Shown: in pieces, positions 32,322 through 44,489 of the stretch
How the letters are laid out: each line of letters opens with the position of its first letter
How positions within the stretch are numbered: the first letter of the stretch is position 1
From: Gracilaria vermiculophylla
Lineage: Eukaryota; Rhodophyta; Florideophyceae; Gracilariales; Gracilariaceae
DNA: 44,616 bases
Assembly (NCBI GenBank): GCA_019155205.2
Contig: JAHNZQ020000010.1
Location: forward strand, 988,099 to 1,032,714
Direction of reading: 5' to 3'
Translations under genes and position numbers: made by a program
The notes under the pieces: model-generated
The model's database searches: none
What the model saw: only the letters and a program-made list of their open reading frames with translations
Told to the model about the DNA's origin: nothing

Positions 32322-35300
32322 ATGGGTGATAACAATGGACAAGGCAATAGTACTGCTCATCTCTTTGCACCTATTCAAACTCCGAGAATCAAGTCGATCT
32401 TTCATAAGGCTGTTCAAAAATGTTTAGCTGCAAGAGAAGCGTACGAAGATGCAGTGAATACTCAACCCGGATTATCTGCTGCTTCATACCGATCATGCTT
32501 TGCATCAATGTATCTTAAATCAATGGTGATGGCTCGCTTGTTCGGAGCTGATATATCACAAGTGGCACAGTGCACAGACGAAATCATTAATGAAAAGCTA
32601 GAAGAAATTTCTGGTTGAACCAAGTCTGTCTCTGTTGAAGTTGCACTTTCTGATGTTAAGCGAAATGTCAAGTTGGATTCTAATGAACCTGATGCACGAC
32701 TACGAATTGTCATGTTTTCTGCCTCATACTTCGAGCTTTGTGAAAAGCGAGGTTGGACGTTTGTTCAGAATGCTTTAAAGGCTGCAATCAAACAAATTGT
32801 TTCGGTTTTGCAACCAGCTGGGTTGAAGACACGTGTTGACGATGTACTACAGCTTGATAGAGCTGAACTTAAGGATGATTATTTTGAAGTCATGGATTTT
32901 TTGGCTAAGAAGGCCGAAATTTTCGAGGAAGTCCTACCATTACAAGAATATCTGAACAGTCGAAACAAGTCGAAGGAATCGGCCGATAAGATCATGAAGA
33001 AGGATAATCAAGGACATTCCACTCGTCCACCAAAAAAAATTGATACCGGTAACGGTTCTAAGTCATCTGATTCTGGAATAGGCAAAAGGAGTCTACCTGA
33101 CTGCTTAAGCCCTAAATGTCCTTGCAAAAACTATGTGAAGGACTCTACTGATACGAGCGAAGAGGAAGCCAAAAAGTTATTGGCTGATTATCGCGAGAAG
33201 AAGAAACGTGAGAAAGAACAGGATAAGAAACTTCATGTTGCTGTACTGGCTCAACCTGTACCAGAGAATAAGAAAATTGCGGCTGCTAGAGATACAAATG
33301 ACACTGTTGTGGTTCAAGCTGAACTCGGTGGTTTCAAGATTGCGTGTCGCATTGACTCTGGAGCTGATCGAGATGCTATATCCGAGACTATTGTCAGTTT
33401 TCTGGAAGATAATGGAGTATTTCTACCTACTCGATTTTTATCCACTCCCGAAAAACTTCAAGCTATCGATGGTCATATAGTGCACTCGAAAGATACTGCA
33501 CAAATCAGTCCATTAATACGTACGATGGCGGGTCCGTGCAGACTTCGAAATGTGAATTTCAAAATCATTGCTGATAATGACGAACACGTTGATCCGGGAA
33601 ACGCATGCGTTGGAGAAATAATTCTTGGATATAATTTCCTTGCTGCATCTGAACTTAACGTGAAGGACGTTTTGGCTGACAGCATCGAACGTTTGGCTGC
33701 TTTTGTTTACAGCAATCTGGAAGTTAAAGAGAAATCTGCAAAAGTTGGAAAACTGGGATTGAAACTATTGTGTTCGAAAATCGACGTTGATGAGTCTGAG
33801 ATCGAACCATCTCGGCTCTGCAGTATGTTGTCCAACGACAATTTTCCACTGAAAGATGGTGACGACAATGACTATAAAGGTGTCGAAATTGGTTTGCAAG
33901 ACGAAAATGAATTGCAGACTGAAACTGATAATTTGATATCTTGTGCTGTTAAACACTTGGGCAAAGATTCAACAATTACTTCGAAAAATCTGTTTTCTGA
34001 GTTCAAAGATATTTTCCGTGTTAATTTGGGTAAAGATCCTCCTGTCGACGTCCAACCAATGAAAATTGAGTTTGAAGAAACTACGCACCCAATCAAGGTG
34101 CACCAGCGTACACATTCGCTAGAGGAACTTGCTCCCTTGATGAAGAAAGTCCATGAGCTTATTGATGCAAAGTATCTGACTCGCATTAATGCTTCTAAGC
34201 GGGCATGTGCTCCACTAATTGTTCCGAAGCCGGGAAAAGAAGGAATCAGATTTACTGTAGATCTTCGACCTGTCAACTCACAAACCAAGAAAGCGGTATG
34301 GCCAATGACTCATGCTGATCCAATGCTAGCGAAGCTGACGGGATCGAAACATTGGTTTAACTTAGGCTTTCTACATGGTTATTGGTATTTCCCACTGGTT
34401 AAAGATTCTCGTGAATGTCAAGCATTTCACACACCTTTTGGAATTTACACACCTAATAGAGTTCTGCATGGTGCTACAAACGCAGTTTCATACTTTCAAT
34501 CGTCAATGGAAGTGTTGTTTGGACACTTAGAACTTCTTATTTATCTGGATGATCTTCTTGGATATGCAGTGGATACTCATATACTACTTGAGAAACTTCG
34601 TTCAGATTTTCAAGTATGCCATGACTGCGGACTTAAGCTAAATCCTGCTAAGTTCAAGCTCGTCACAAACGAGGTTCAATTCTGCGGACGAATCATCAAC
34701 AAGAATGGTGTTCGATTCCATCCTCGCCAGTACAAAGCTCTTAGAAATATGACCGCACCAACAATTGTGGGTGCACTAAAGGAGCTCGTACACGGTGCAT
34801 ATTGGATGAGAACCGCGATACCAAATTTTTCAGAATTCATCGCACCCATTCATGACATACTTGAAGAGAATTATACTTCATACAAGTCCCGCAAAAAGAC
34901 TCGTCTCCTTAATCGCCCTATCTCGGCTTGGGGGCACAAGCATCAAGACGCATTTACAAGCCTCATTACTGCTATTAAGGAACAAGCCATTTTGGCAACA
35001 ATAGTTCTAAATCAACGACTTTGTCCATTTACAGATGCGTTTGAGTCGTACTCGTCTGGAGTACTTACAAAAGTGACTCATCGTCAGTTTACTTCTGGAC
35101 ATGCTCCACAGAACTGGGAACATTCTCCAGTGGATTCGTGTCAGGATCGTTTTGTTGCTCTTCTAGTCGCTTAACAATGCCTGTGAAAGAATCGTATGCT
35201 ATTATTGCATCTACTATCAGGCTTTCTCATAACCTTGTGGCTTGTGAAGACTTCTCGTTGTTTATTGATCACAAGAATTTGCTCTACATGCTATCACCGA

Positions 35301-36790
35301 ACCGTTTTATTGCAAAGGTCGCCAGACATGTGGTCAATAAGGTACAGCGTTGGGCCCTTCGATTGGCTGAGTTCACGATCGAACACATTCCGGGTGAAAG
35401 CAATGTCTGGGCGAATATACTCACCCGCTGGGCAGCAACTGGATATAACAAATCTCCTGCTCGTCGCATAAGTGCTATCAAGGTTCCACTGCTTACGGAA
35501 GACAAACATGAACTACTTACGCTATCTAAGATCGCGGATTCTCAGAAGAAGTACCCTCCAAAAGATGACTCCGAATATACTCTGTCATCTGATGATCCAC
35601 CTCTCTGGAAAGACAAAAATGGTATAATCTACATACCTGAAGAGGATCAATACTTGCTGTTACGTATTGCTGTATCGGGGCATTGTGGTTATGGTGGTCA
35701 TCGTGGGTGCGCTACAACTTGTTCAGTTATCAAAGAAAGAATGACTTTGGAAAGTTTGGATGAAGACGGCAAAGCTTTTGTGGAAGGTTGTATTGTCTGT
35801 TTGTCGTCTTTTAGTGGTGAAAAAATCCGTCGGCCTCCTGGCTCTCAACTACATGCAGAAAAATTCGGCGAGTTACTCCACTTCGAATATCTGTCAATTG
35901 GTGAGTCATCCAATAAGAAAGAGTATATAGTAATACTCAAAGAAGACTTTTCGGGATATTGTTTTCTGCGTGCTACGGCTAATGCGGATGCAGAGACTAC
36001 TGCTTAGGTTCTGATGGAATACTTCTCTACATTTGTTCCAGTGTTATCATGGATTTCCGATCAAGGTTCACACTTCAAGAATCAAATTATGGAGATCCTG
36101 GCTAGTACAATAGGAGCAAAACACAATTTCTCTACTCCGTATGTCCCGTGGTCTAATGGAACTGTAGAGGATGCCTGAAAAAAAGTGCTACGTGTTATGC
36201 ACGCTCTATTTGCAGAGTTCAAAATTCCTGAGTCCGGATGGCCAAGTACGATTACAGCTATACAGAGTATTATCAAAAATGCTACATCACTACGTCTTGG
36301 TAATCGAGCACCAATTTAGGTGCATACTGGTATGGAATCTGGAAATCCCCTACAACTGGCTTTCAGTTCCATAAACATAGTAGACGCAACCTCTTCTAAT
36401 GAAGCAGAAGTGTTGCAGAATCTGAAGATTAATGAGTTCCAAAAACCATTTGATGAAATGCATAAGTCGGTTCAAAGAACTCTGGAATCTTCGAGAAAGA
36501 AAGCTGTTGAGCGCCACAACTTGAAAACCGGTTTTTACTCAAGCAACTTAGTCGTCAGAGATTATGTGATGGTTGCGCGAACCAAAGGCCCTAGGGCGAA
36601 AATGTCAGCCAATGGTGTTGGTCCAAGGCGCAGTACTGAAGTGCTATCGGTCTACATTTTCAAAGTTGCACACCTCCTTACTCAAGACACGGAAGATTTT
36701 TATATATCTCGTATCAAGCACTATGCAGACGCTCTAGATGGAACTGCAGCTCAAATGAAAGAAATTTCTGATTTTTCTAACCGAATTTAG
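32322..36790 (+). pseudogene. Gag-pol polyprotein, Ty3/gypsy
   Basis: Begins at ATG 32322, 42 bases after the LTR. Gag is followed by a pepsin-type protease with CRIDSGAD (DSG at 33354-33362; DTG is more usual), RT (LIVPKPGKEGIRFTVDLRP; YLDD at 34542-34553), RNase H (split by a frameshift near 35150-35174; KESYAI, FIDHKNLLYM), and integrase: HCGYGGHRG...CIVC zinc motif near 35680-35800, then the DDE core with HFEYLSIG, SDQGSHFKN (Asp 36059-36061) and WSNGTVED. The first acidic position is Glu where Asp is expected. In-frame stops lie at 32616-32618 (TGA), 36005-36007 (TAG), 36176-36178 (TGA) and 36317-36319 (TAG). The C-terminal part ends at 36790. Confidence 0.9.
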
Positions 36791-37015
36791 TACTATGTCA
36801 ACAAAATCAAGGATGTTCGAGAAACGGATGGAATGTACGAAACAATCGTATCCCGGAAGGGTCTTTCGACTTCCGGGGACTCTTGGAAACCCTTGAAAAT
36901 TATGTTTGAAGATGTTCGTACCAAAGTGCCCGCTTATTTCAAGCGCCGTCGTCTTAACGCTGTTATGAAACGCGCCAAGTCTTTTCTGAAGATATGCCAC
37001 TACGCTATGGAGGAC

Positions 37016-37389
37016 TGTGCTACGCTGGACCAGCGAGGCGACGTCAGCGTAACTATTATAAACCAGAGTCAGCCTCTTTAATATTTAAAGTAGAACTTAG
37101 GTTTCTTCATTTCCTTTATTTTAATTGGCATCTATGTACTTTTACTACATATGCTTATACTGTACTACTCGCTGTGTGATTTTAGTCTTTATAAACTCAC
37201 CCGACATGAACCTTTTGAGACAGCCGGCTGCCTTCATCACTACCTATCTACATCATCTACATCTATACTCAACTCTATCGAAATATTAGATCTATCACAA
37301 TATCTAATCTATTCAAGGTTAATCCTACATCTGAGTTGTTGTTGGATTTTTTTTTTGGACCATCGGCTTTCATGAATCAACATGCCCCA
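37016..37389 (+). repeat. 3' LTR of the gag-pol Ty3/gypsy element
   Basis: 374 bases from TGTGCTACGCTGGACCAGC to ATGCCCCA, preceded by a purine-containing ATGGAGGAC stretch and followed by the ATGCT duplication. Confidence 0.9.
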
Positions 37390-38890
37390 ATGCTAATGCA
37401 TTAGTGGAACTTTATTGGCTCAGCAGGGGATTTTGTGTCATCACATCACGTTCATACAAGAATGGCTACATTTCTTTTATTTCCCTGGATGTTTCCCATG
37501 CACAACTTGGAGATTCTGGTCATTACCACTAATACTATCAAAGAAAGCGAAAACGCGCGAACGACCTTAGGAAGCGAACTGCTCAAATTCTTTGGAGAGC
37601 TCATTCTAATCACTTGTATTGGATTTTCTAGTAGACTAGATCATTAAATCATTGATCTATTTTCCAATTTTATTCTCCAACCAAGCATAGGTCTCAGTAT
37701 TTTAAAAAATAGAATTTAGATGCTCAGTATATGAATATGGTTTCGCAAAAATGTTACGGTTGAAGAACATAGAATTACACGGTGGTGCTTTATAGACGAT
37801 TTTCACATGGCGGGTAATAACCATCGCCGGTTTTTTGGGACGTTATGACATGTTTTATATGATGACGAAAGGATTTCAGGATGATACAGATTCGGCGGAT
37901 ATTGGATTGATATTATGCTTCCACATCATACAGCACTATATAGAAAGCCGGAAAATGGGCTTGAAATAAAAGCCGTTTGTTGTAGAAGAAGCGGAATAAT
38001 GCTGTATATAGATCTGAACATTGGTGCTTATAGTCCGGAACAAATTTTTGATTCTGATAATATCCATAGATCAGCTGTTTCACTACTTTTAGTACAAGCA
38101 TGATTTTAGTCAGATCGTTTAGTATGTGCCAACTTCTTCTTTGAATGGGTCCTTACCGTTGAAGTCTCCGTGTAAAAAGGATTGAGATTTACTGAAGGTG
38201 CCAAAATGCTTCTTGGAAATTTCCTATGAAACAACTATCTGTAATTTCTTTAAGAAACAGAAAAGATTTTTTATCTATGCTTTCCAAGGGAGTTTTCATT
38301 CATACTGATTAAATGACCGTGATGAGAATGAACCGAAAAAGGAAGTATTATACTTCAACTGTACTTAACTAGACGTTTAATCTAGTTACTAATACTATTA
38401 TGGAGAGCTAAAGACGGGAGGGAAGTATTTCCAAGTACATTGAAATTAAGGTTAAGATATGTAATATTTGTGGGGCGCAGAAAACCTGTTCAATGGTCGA
38501 TCGTCATAGCAGATGCAGCGAAGATGATTGGAAACTGGAGAATGAAATATAAGAGAGGAAAAACTTCTTTCGAGAGAATTGTTCCATTTTAACAATTCGT
38601 ATTCTACATGCGTGGTAGGAGCCACGATGAAAAGTACGTAATTACAAAAACAAAAAACTTTCACGCCATTTGTATTGGCAGTTGGCTAATGAACTAGTAG
38701 GAAATACTCGGCACAGCAATGGTTTAATGAAGAGATCCAAAACAGAAAACGAGATAGGTCATGAAAAGCCGATACTTGCTGGCACTGCCTTGCATTTAAT
38801 GCAAGACCCATAGGATAGTAAACGAAAAAAATGGAATGCTTACAAATTCTTTACATCGAGACCGATGCAACAACTACAAAAGTAACACAA
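37390..38890 (+). pseudogene. PiggyBac-like copy 1, right segment with transposase remains
   Basis: Aligns to 41760-43220 of copy 2. Around 37915-38100 it still reads like the core of PiggyBac-derived transposases: a His-rich LPHHTALYRKPENGLEIK, then GIMLYIDLNIGAY. Numerous stops and shifts follow. PiggyBac-type enzymes are DDD transposases that cut and paste at TTAA; no TTAA duplication is evident here. The element may extend to an inverted-repeat-like end near 39541. Confidence 0.75.
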
Positions 38891-39523
38891 AAAATAAGAT
38901 TTTGTGCTTTGCATGCTACGCCAGTAAATAACAATAAGTGCTTTTATGTCACACTGGTTTTAGTAGAGATTTGTGTATGAGATATATTGAAGAGTGGCAC
39001 GGAATAGTGAAGCATTATATTTAAAAGAGATTGTCCTAAACCTTTCTAAAGTTCCTTGTTTAAGCACTTTCCTGTATTACAATGCAAAACTTGAACAAAA
39101 ATTCTTTCATTTTAAGCCACGTACGAAGTACATCTCTTTTATCTATACTTGCCAGAATATCTGAACTCTATTGCGAAATTCCACCTTTCACAGATTTCGC
39201 TTCATTGTGTCTGCTGTTCAAGTGGGAGTTGAAAACGTTCCGATAGTTAAGATATATATGTAACTAGTCGAGTTCCCGAAGCAGTTTTATAGTTTTTAGA
39301 AACTCATCGAGGTTTTAACTCAGAATTTTTTGCTCGCATATACTCTGATGACCACTGAGATGCTGTTGTAGCCCATGGCGTGTTACTCACCTGCTTTCCG
39401 TGTAAAGGCAACCCTTTTGAAAATATCTTAATTTTAAAATTTACCAATGTATCAACCTACGGTTTAGATCTTTTTTTAAAAAACATTTTGTGATGATGGG
39501 CGGATTTCATATAAGGTCAATTT

Positions 39524-39541
39524 CACCTCATATGAGGTCGA
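39524..39541. repeat. Palindromic end-like sequence, inverted relative to 41101-41118
   Basis: CACCTCATATGAGGTCGA; its reverse complement matches TCGACCTCATGTGAGGTC at 41101-41118, with similarity extending a few bases further. It is probably the right end of PiggyBac-like copy 1 or of a shared terminal repeat. Confidence 0.5.
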
Positions 39542-41100
39542 CGCACGGGTTCGATAGACACTAGAGCCTTTCCGACTTTCCGACCCAAGAACCCCGTACA
39601 TCCAGTTTTAGTTTAATGAAAAACTTTTCTTATGTCCCAAACCTTTTGACTGAAGGCGAGAAATGAGATGTTTTCTATTCAGAACGGAACTTTTTGATTG
39701 TGAAGAAAACATTAAAAAAACTGAAAATGACTTGAGCAGAAGAATTACAAATGCCAAATCAATTTTCCATAAGAAGTCTTTACTTCATGACCGCTTCCAA
39801 AAAAGTTGTTATTTGCCTTTTAATTCCAAATATACGTCTATCTGTCTACGTTCTTTACGCCACCAGCCATCCTATCATCCTATTTTGCTTGCAATGACTC
39901 CTGACCCGCGGCCAAATTTAGTGACGAGAACTAAAGGAAACGTTGATGTACTGGTAACAACGGCCTAGAAGTCGAGCATATGGTCTTCTACTAAAACCCA
40001 CGAGACAACGCGCATATTACGCAAGTGAATGTATGGCTCAACATTCTGAAAGGACTGTCAACGCCCACGCAAGTTTTATCTGTTGGTCAGGGTGACTACC
40101 ATAAAGATTAGTAGTCGAATCTCCAAAACCATGCAGCATAGATATAGTCTCATTATCGTGAGTACTAATTGGTTCAGCAGTAATACGAACGTGATCTTAG
40201 AATCCAGAATTTTAAACTTTAAAAATTCTAAAATTTCCCATAAACCATTTCCATACCCACCATCGAGATAGTGCCACTACTAAGAAATACGAAAATATGG
40301 ACCCCGATTCCTTTTTTTCTACGTTGAATATTGAACTATTCATGATTTCGTAGTGTAGAAATTTTCTAAATGAATCCAATATTACTATGTCGTCATTTCT
40401 TAAACCTTTAGACCACCAATTTCCATATACCCAACAAAATACAGTAAAACTCCATAGCCAACACCCGGTTGCCTATAACGAAAAACATGAAGCGCTATGA
40501 CATATACAACCAGCTCACAACGAACACAATGACGCTAAGCGTGCTACGATTTTACCCATGAGCAGATACTTAGGAAACACACGGCCAAGCACTATGACAA
40601 ATATTGGTAGAAAAATTCTAATCCAGCTCACATCCGAGATGCTTATTTCATCTAGTAATATGGGATATTCCTGTGCCAATCTACTAACTCCCTCTTAAAC
40701 AGTTTATCAATATCCTTATCGCATGAATCACATCTATTTGAAAATTCCAACGTGTAAAGCCACTGTAAAAAAATTTGTGAATATTTTCGATGGTTTCTGA
40801 GAGTACTTGGCTTAACAATATTGTGGGCAAACGCATAAACCCTGAAGGGCTCATCAGCAAAACTTGCTACTAATGGCACATAAAATGACTCGAGCCCGAG
40901 ATTTCCCATTAGGAATGTAGCCGTGGCTCTACAAATTATTGGATAAACTCCACTGATATTGCTATGTTTTTGTTTGAACGTTTAAATGAGCGTTCGGGTG
41001 TCTACAAAGACAATTTGGCGTTTTCCAAAGCTTTTCGATGCTTATCGAGCACAATGAAGACTAACAGTATGTTTTTTCGCCAATGGCGTCTATTTGACCA
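39542..41100. other. AT-rich stretch between the two PiggyBac-like copies
   Basis: Frames of 62-101 codons only, none recognised. At about 40445 the text CAGTAAAACTCCATAGCC followed by TATAACGAA and ACAACGAACACAATGACGC resembles the termini of Tigger/pogo elements, but no second end was found. Confidence 0.4.
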
Positions 41101-43236
41101 TCGACCTCATGTGAGGTCAATTGTAATTACTTTGTACTTATGTGAAAACATTAAAAGTTTTCCTTTTTTTGTTTTGATATTTTTAAATTCCTGCCGACGC
41201 CGGCGATTCTGACCTTTTTCCACGACAACCAAGGATCACTTGTAACTGGTACATGAATCAGAGCCATCAGCAACATTCGTAAACTACTGCATCGTCCACA
41301 GATCCTTGCAGAACTGTTAGAACAACTCTCAACAGCCGCGCTCATCTTATTACCATTAACGCGGAACATAAACGCTACAATGGATTGTTGTAGAATTCAA
41401 CTACGGTACAAGGAGTAGTTCAAACTGTTGATGTTCGCAGAATCAACAATCAAAATATCCCATTTTTATGGAATTTTCAGTCCACCCAATTCTGAGAAAG
41501 ATGTAATGCTACCTTTTTCCAGTGCCAAACTTGGTAACAATGTTAACGAGGCCCGCACACGTCAGAAGAACCAAATACTGCGAGTGACGAGAGAAACATC
41601 AATAACGGTGAAGACGAAGCTATCGCGAAGCCGCCGGATGTGCAATATTTCCAAGAGCAACCAGGTGATGAAAATCAGCATGCTACTTGCCAATCAACTA
41701 TTCCTCAGGGTCTTAAATAGGAAACCTGTACGATGTTGAGTCCTCTGAATGGCTGTGTGCAAATGCATCTGTTGAAAGAAATTGGTCCAGAAGGAGATTT
41801 TATCTCACCACGTCACGCTCCTTCAAGAATGACTGCATTAGATTTCTTTTCTGGATGTTTTCTGTGCATCAATTGCATTTTATCGTCAGCAGAACCAGTA
41901 TTCGACTAGAAAGCAAAGGCGCTCAGAGGACCTCAGGAGGGGAGCTGCTCAAAGTCTTCGGAGTTCTTATTTTAATGACTCGTATTGAGTTTTCTATCAG
42001 ACCAGATCTTTGCAGCATTGCGACTTTTTCTAAGTTTATTCCCCAACCTAATATTGCACATGGCATGTCACGAAAAAGGATTTGAATTGCTTAAAAGATG
42101 CTCATGTTTTAGTGAGAATCGTGCGACTGAAGAGCATAGCATCGTATGATGGCCCCTCATAACTAATTTTTTGAAGGCAATAAGTAATCGTCGGCGTCAT
42201 TATGCCACGCCATCCTATGGTTTATGAGTTGAAGAAGGAAGGTCACTGTGTTACGGATTTGGAGGGCATTGGATTGATGTTGGGCTTCCGCATTATACAT
42301 AATTGGATAGAAAGACAGTAAAGGGTCGTGAAATGAAAAATGTTTGTTGTGGACGAAGTACTATGATGCTGAGTATTGAACTCAATATGGGTGCTAAAAA
42401 TCTGGAACAAAATGTTGATTCCGACAATGCCCATGGAACGACTATTCTACTTCAATTAGTACAGCCGTGGTTTGGATCAAATCGTTTTATAAGCGCTGAT
42501 TTTTTCTCTGCATCTGTCGACAACGTTAAAGCACTCATGGAAAATGGGCTGAGATTTACTGAAGAAATCAAAAAAGCTTGTCGAGAATTTCGTATGAAAC
42601 ACTTATCTGAAGTCATTTTAAGGAACTGAGGCGAATTTACATCTATGGTTTAAAAACAAAGCGTCCCTAATAATCACACGATGGCCGATATGTAGATGGA
42701 CCGGGAAAAACAGCATTTTAATTCCACCTCGAGCACGGTTAATCCAGGTACTTCGATTGATAGGGACTGATGGAGACGAAAGTGAGGTATTTCTAAGAAC
42801 ATTGAAGTTGAGGTGGTATTGTTAAAGATTTATGGAAAACGTGTTCAGCGATCGATCATTATTACAGATACCGACAAGGTGATTAGAATCTTGAAAAGAA
42901 AATAAAAGTGAAAGAGTGATATTTCGAGTAAATTGCTCCCGCTCAGCATTTTGCATTTTTGATGCATTGAAACTGCATAAAGCAAAAAACAGAAGCAGAA
43001 GCGTTACAATTCTACACCATTTTTATTGTGAGCTGGCTGATGAAATAATAGAAAATTATCCGGGACACCACTGGTTTAATGAACAGAAATGAAGCGGAAA
43101 ATGAAAATATTCATGAACGGCCATCGTTTGGTGCCACTAGCTTGCATTTAATGAAAACCAATGGAAGAAGGGTAACAAAAAATGGAATTCTTACGTGAAG
43201 TCGAGTCTTACGATCGAGGTTCTTGCATAATATACT
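41101..43236 (+). mobile_element. PiggyBac-like copy 2
   Basis: Starts near the palindrome TCGACCTCATGTGAGGTC and matches copy 1 over almost its whole length, but without the two retrotransposon insertions, so it serves as the empty-site reference. Homology to copy 1 fades at about 43236. Its transposase is broken upstream but has one clean core fragment. Confidence 0.75.
41428..43200 (+). pseudogene. PiggyBac-like transposase of copy 2
   Basis: An N-terminal acidic/basic frame (41428-41739) is open. The middle is broken by stops and shifts (41740-42300), with GIGLMLGFRIIHN at about 42270-42303. The core at 42303-42629 is open for 108 codons: DRKTVKGREMK, MMLSIELNMGAK, TTILLQLVQPWFGSNRFISADFF, a pattern of the DDE_Tnp_1_7 (PiggyBac-derived) family. 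In SADFF the Asp is the likely second catalytic acid. The downstream portion (to about 43200) aligns with copy 1. Identification rests on this fragment. Confidence 0.75.
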
Positions 43237-43239
43237 GGG

Positions 43240-44488
43240 ACACAGTGGCTGGCTGAGTCGGGACAGGCGAGTCCATCAAGATTGTTTACTTCATTTTCTC
43301 GAGATAAATTACAACATGACTAGATCCGAACCCGGGTTTTTCCAGGACGGCATTAGGACCGCGAAAGCATTCGTGTAAGGTGTTTAATTCCGCCCTCATG
43401 AAACAGAGATCTTCGACAATATTTTTGACAATGCTAGCTTCCACACACCCCCTGGAGAGGATCAAATCCGTAGTAAGGGCATGGTGGGCAGCTCAAAATG
43501 AGCAGAGCAGCTCTTCTAATATCTGAGCGTGGTTGCTCTCAACACCAGCATGTGCTCTTCAAATGACTGTGAGAGCGGGTGATACCACCGAGGGTACATC
43601 ATCGGACAGCAGGCAATACATAAAAGCTGTGGATGAATTTCGGGCTTTACTTTCAAGGCCATAGATCGGAGAGAAATAGAGTCTATAAGCCTTCTAGGTC
43701 GGATCATGATCAGCGAAAATATTCGTTGTTCTTATAGATCACCACAGAGACGAGAATAGCTTTGGATAGCAGTAGGCTCCGCGACAGATAGATTCCTGAA
43801 CATGACGACCGTCAAATTGTTGAAAACGAGAGATCTTCCTGCGACAAAGAAAAATCCTAAATGTGGAAAAACCCACACACTCAAGTGATCCACTTGTAAT
43901 TCGGGATACCATTGTATTACAATAGAACAAAAGCGGTAAAAACCACTTAAAAGTTTGACATCCTTCTCTAAATGATGCAGCCCAGCGTAGAAAGCCCTCT
44001 GAAAGAGTCGGCACACCAAAGCCGGATTGTGAAAGCCGATGCAGTTCTTTCTGCAGTACACCCGAGAGTGTGAGGAATGCGATTCCGATTAGTTGGGAAA
44101 TTGAGGCGTTTATTTTTCTTCCAAGGAGAAAATTGGTAATCTGAAGAAGTACCGTGCGCCACAAGGTTCAAGCTACCCAGAAAAAAGTGGATATCTCACA
44201 TTTGTTGGCGGCGGTACGCAAAAACGACAAGCAACGGGCAAGCTAATAGGTATTTTTGAATAAGAAGCGAGTACAGTACAACTGCAAGAGTATATCCCAA
44301 TTACGGGTGCATTTAATGAGATGAGACGGATGAAAAACCGTGTGCAGCGTAGTATTCCACGTAGACAACTAGATAATGCCGTCTGCAGAAACGTTAAAGC
44401 TGCAATCTTGGTTGATGTCTACTAAACGTGGTAAAGGTGACCCCGGCGCTTTTAATTAATATATGGTAGATTAGTCTGATTGAAACAT
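43240..44488. other. Stretch with no supportable gene
   Basis: Short frames on the minus strand (43516-43707, 43732-44171) show no motif. It follows the decayed end of PiggyBac-like copy 2 and may be further transposon remains. Confidence 0.4.
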
Positions 44489-44489
44489 A

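Larger units (their letters stand above)
31907..37389 (+). mobile_element. Ty3/gypsy element with gag-pol, full-length but disabled
   Basis: LTRs at 31907-32279 and 37016-37389, inner domains in the order protease, RT, RNase H, integrase (Ty3/gypsy order), and perfect 5-base duplications ATGCT (31902-31906, 37390-37394). The right LTR starts TGTG and ends CCCCA. In-frame stops and one frameshift disable it. No chromodomain was seen, and its domain text is unlike that of the neighbouring chromovirus-type element, so the two are separate families. It sits in the same PiggyBac-like copy. Confidence 0.92.

Noticed and set aside
39545..39570. GGGTTCGA as a tRNA T-loop
   Set aside because: No acceptor, D or anticodon stems can be paired around it.
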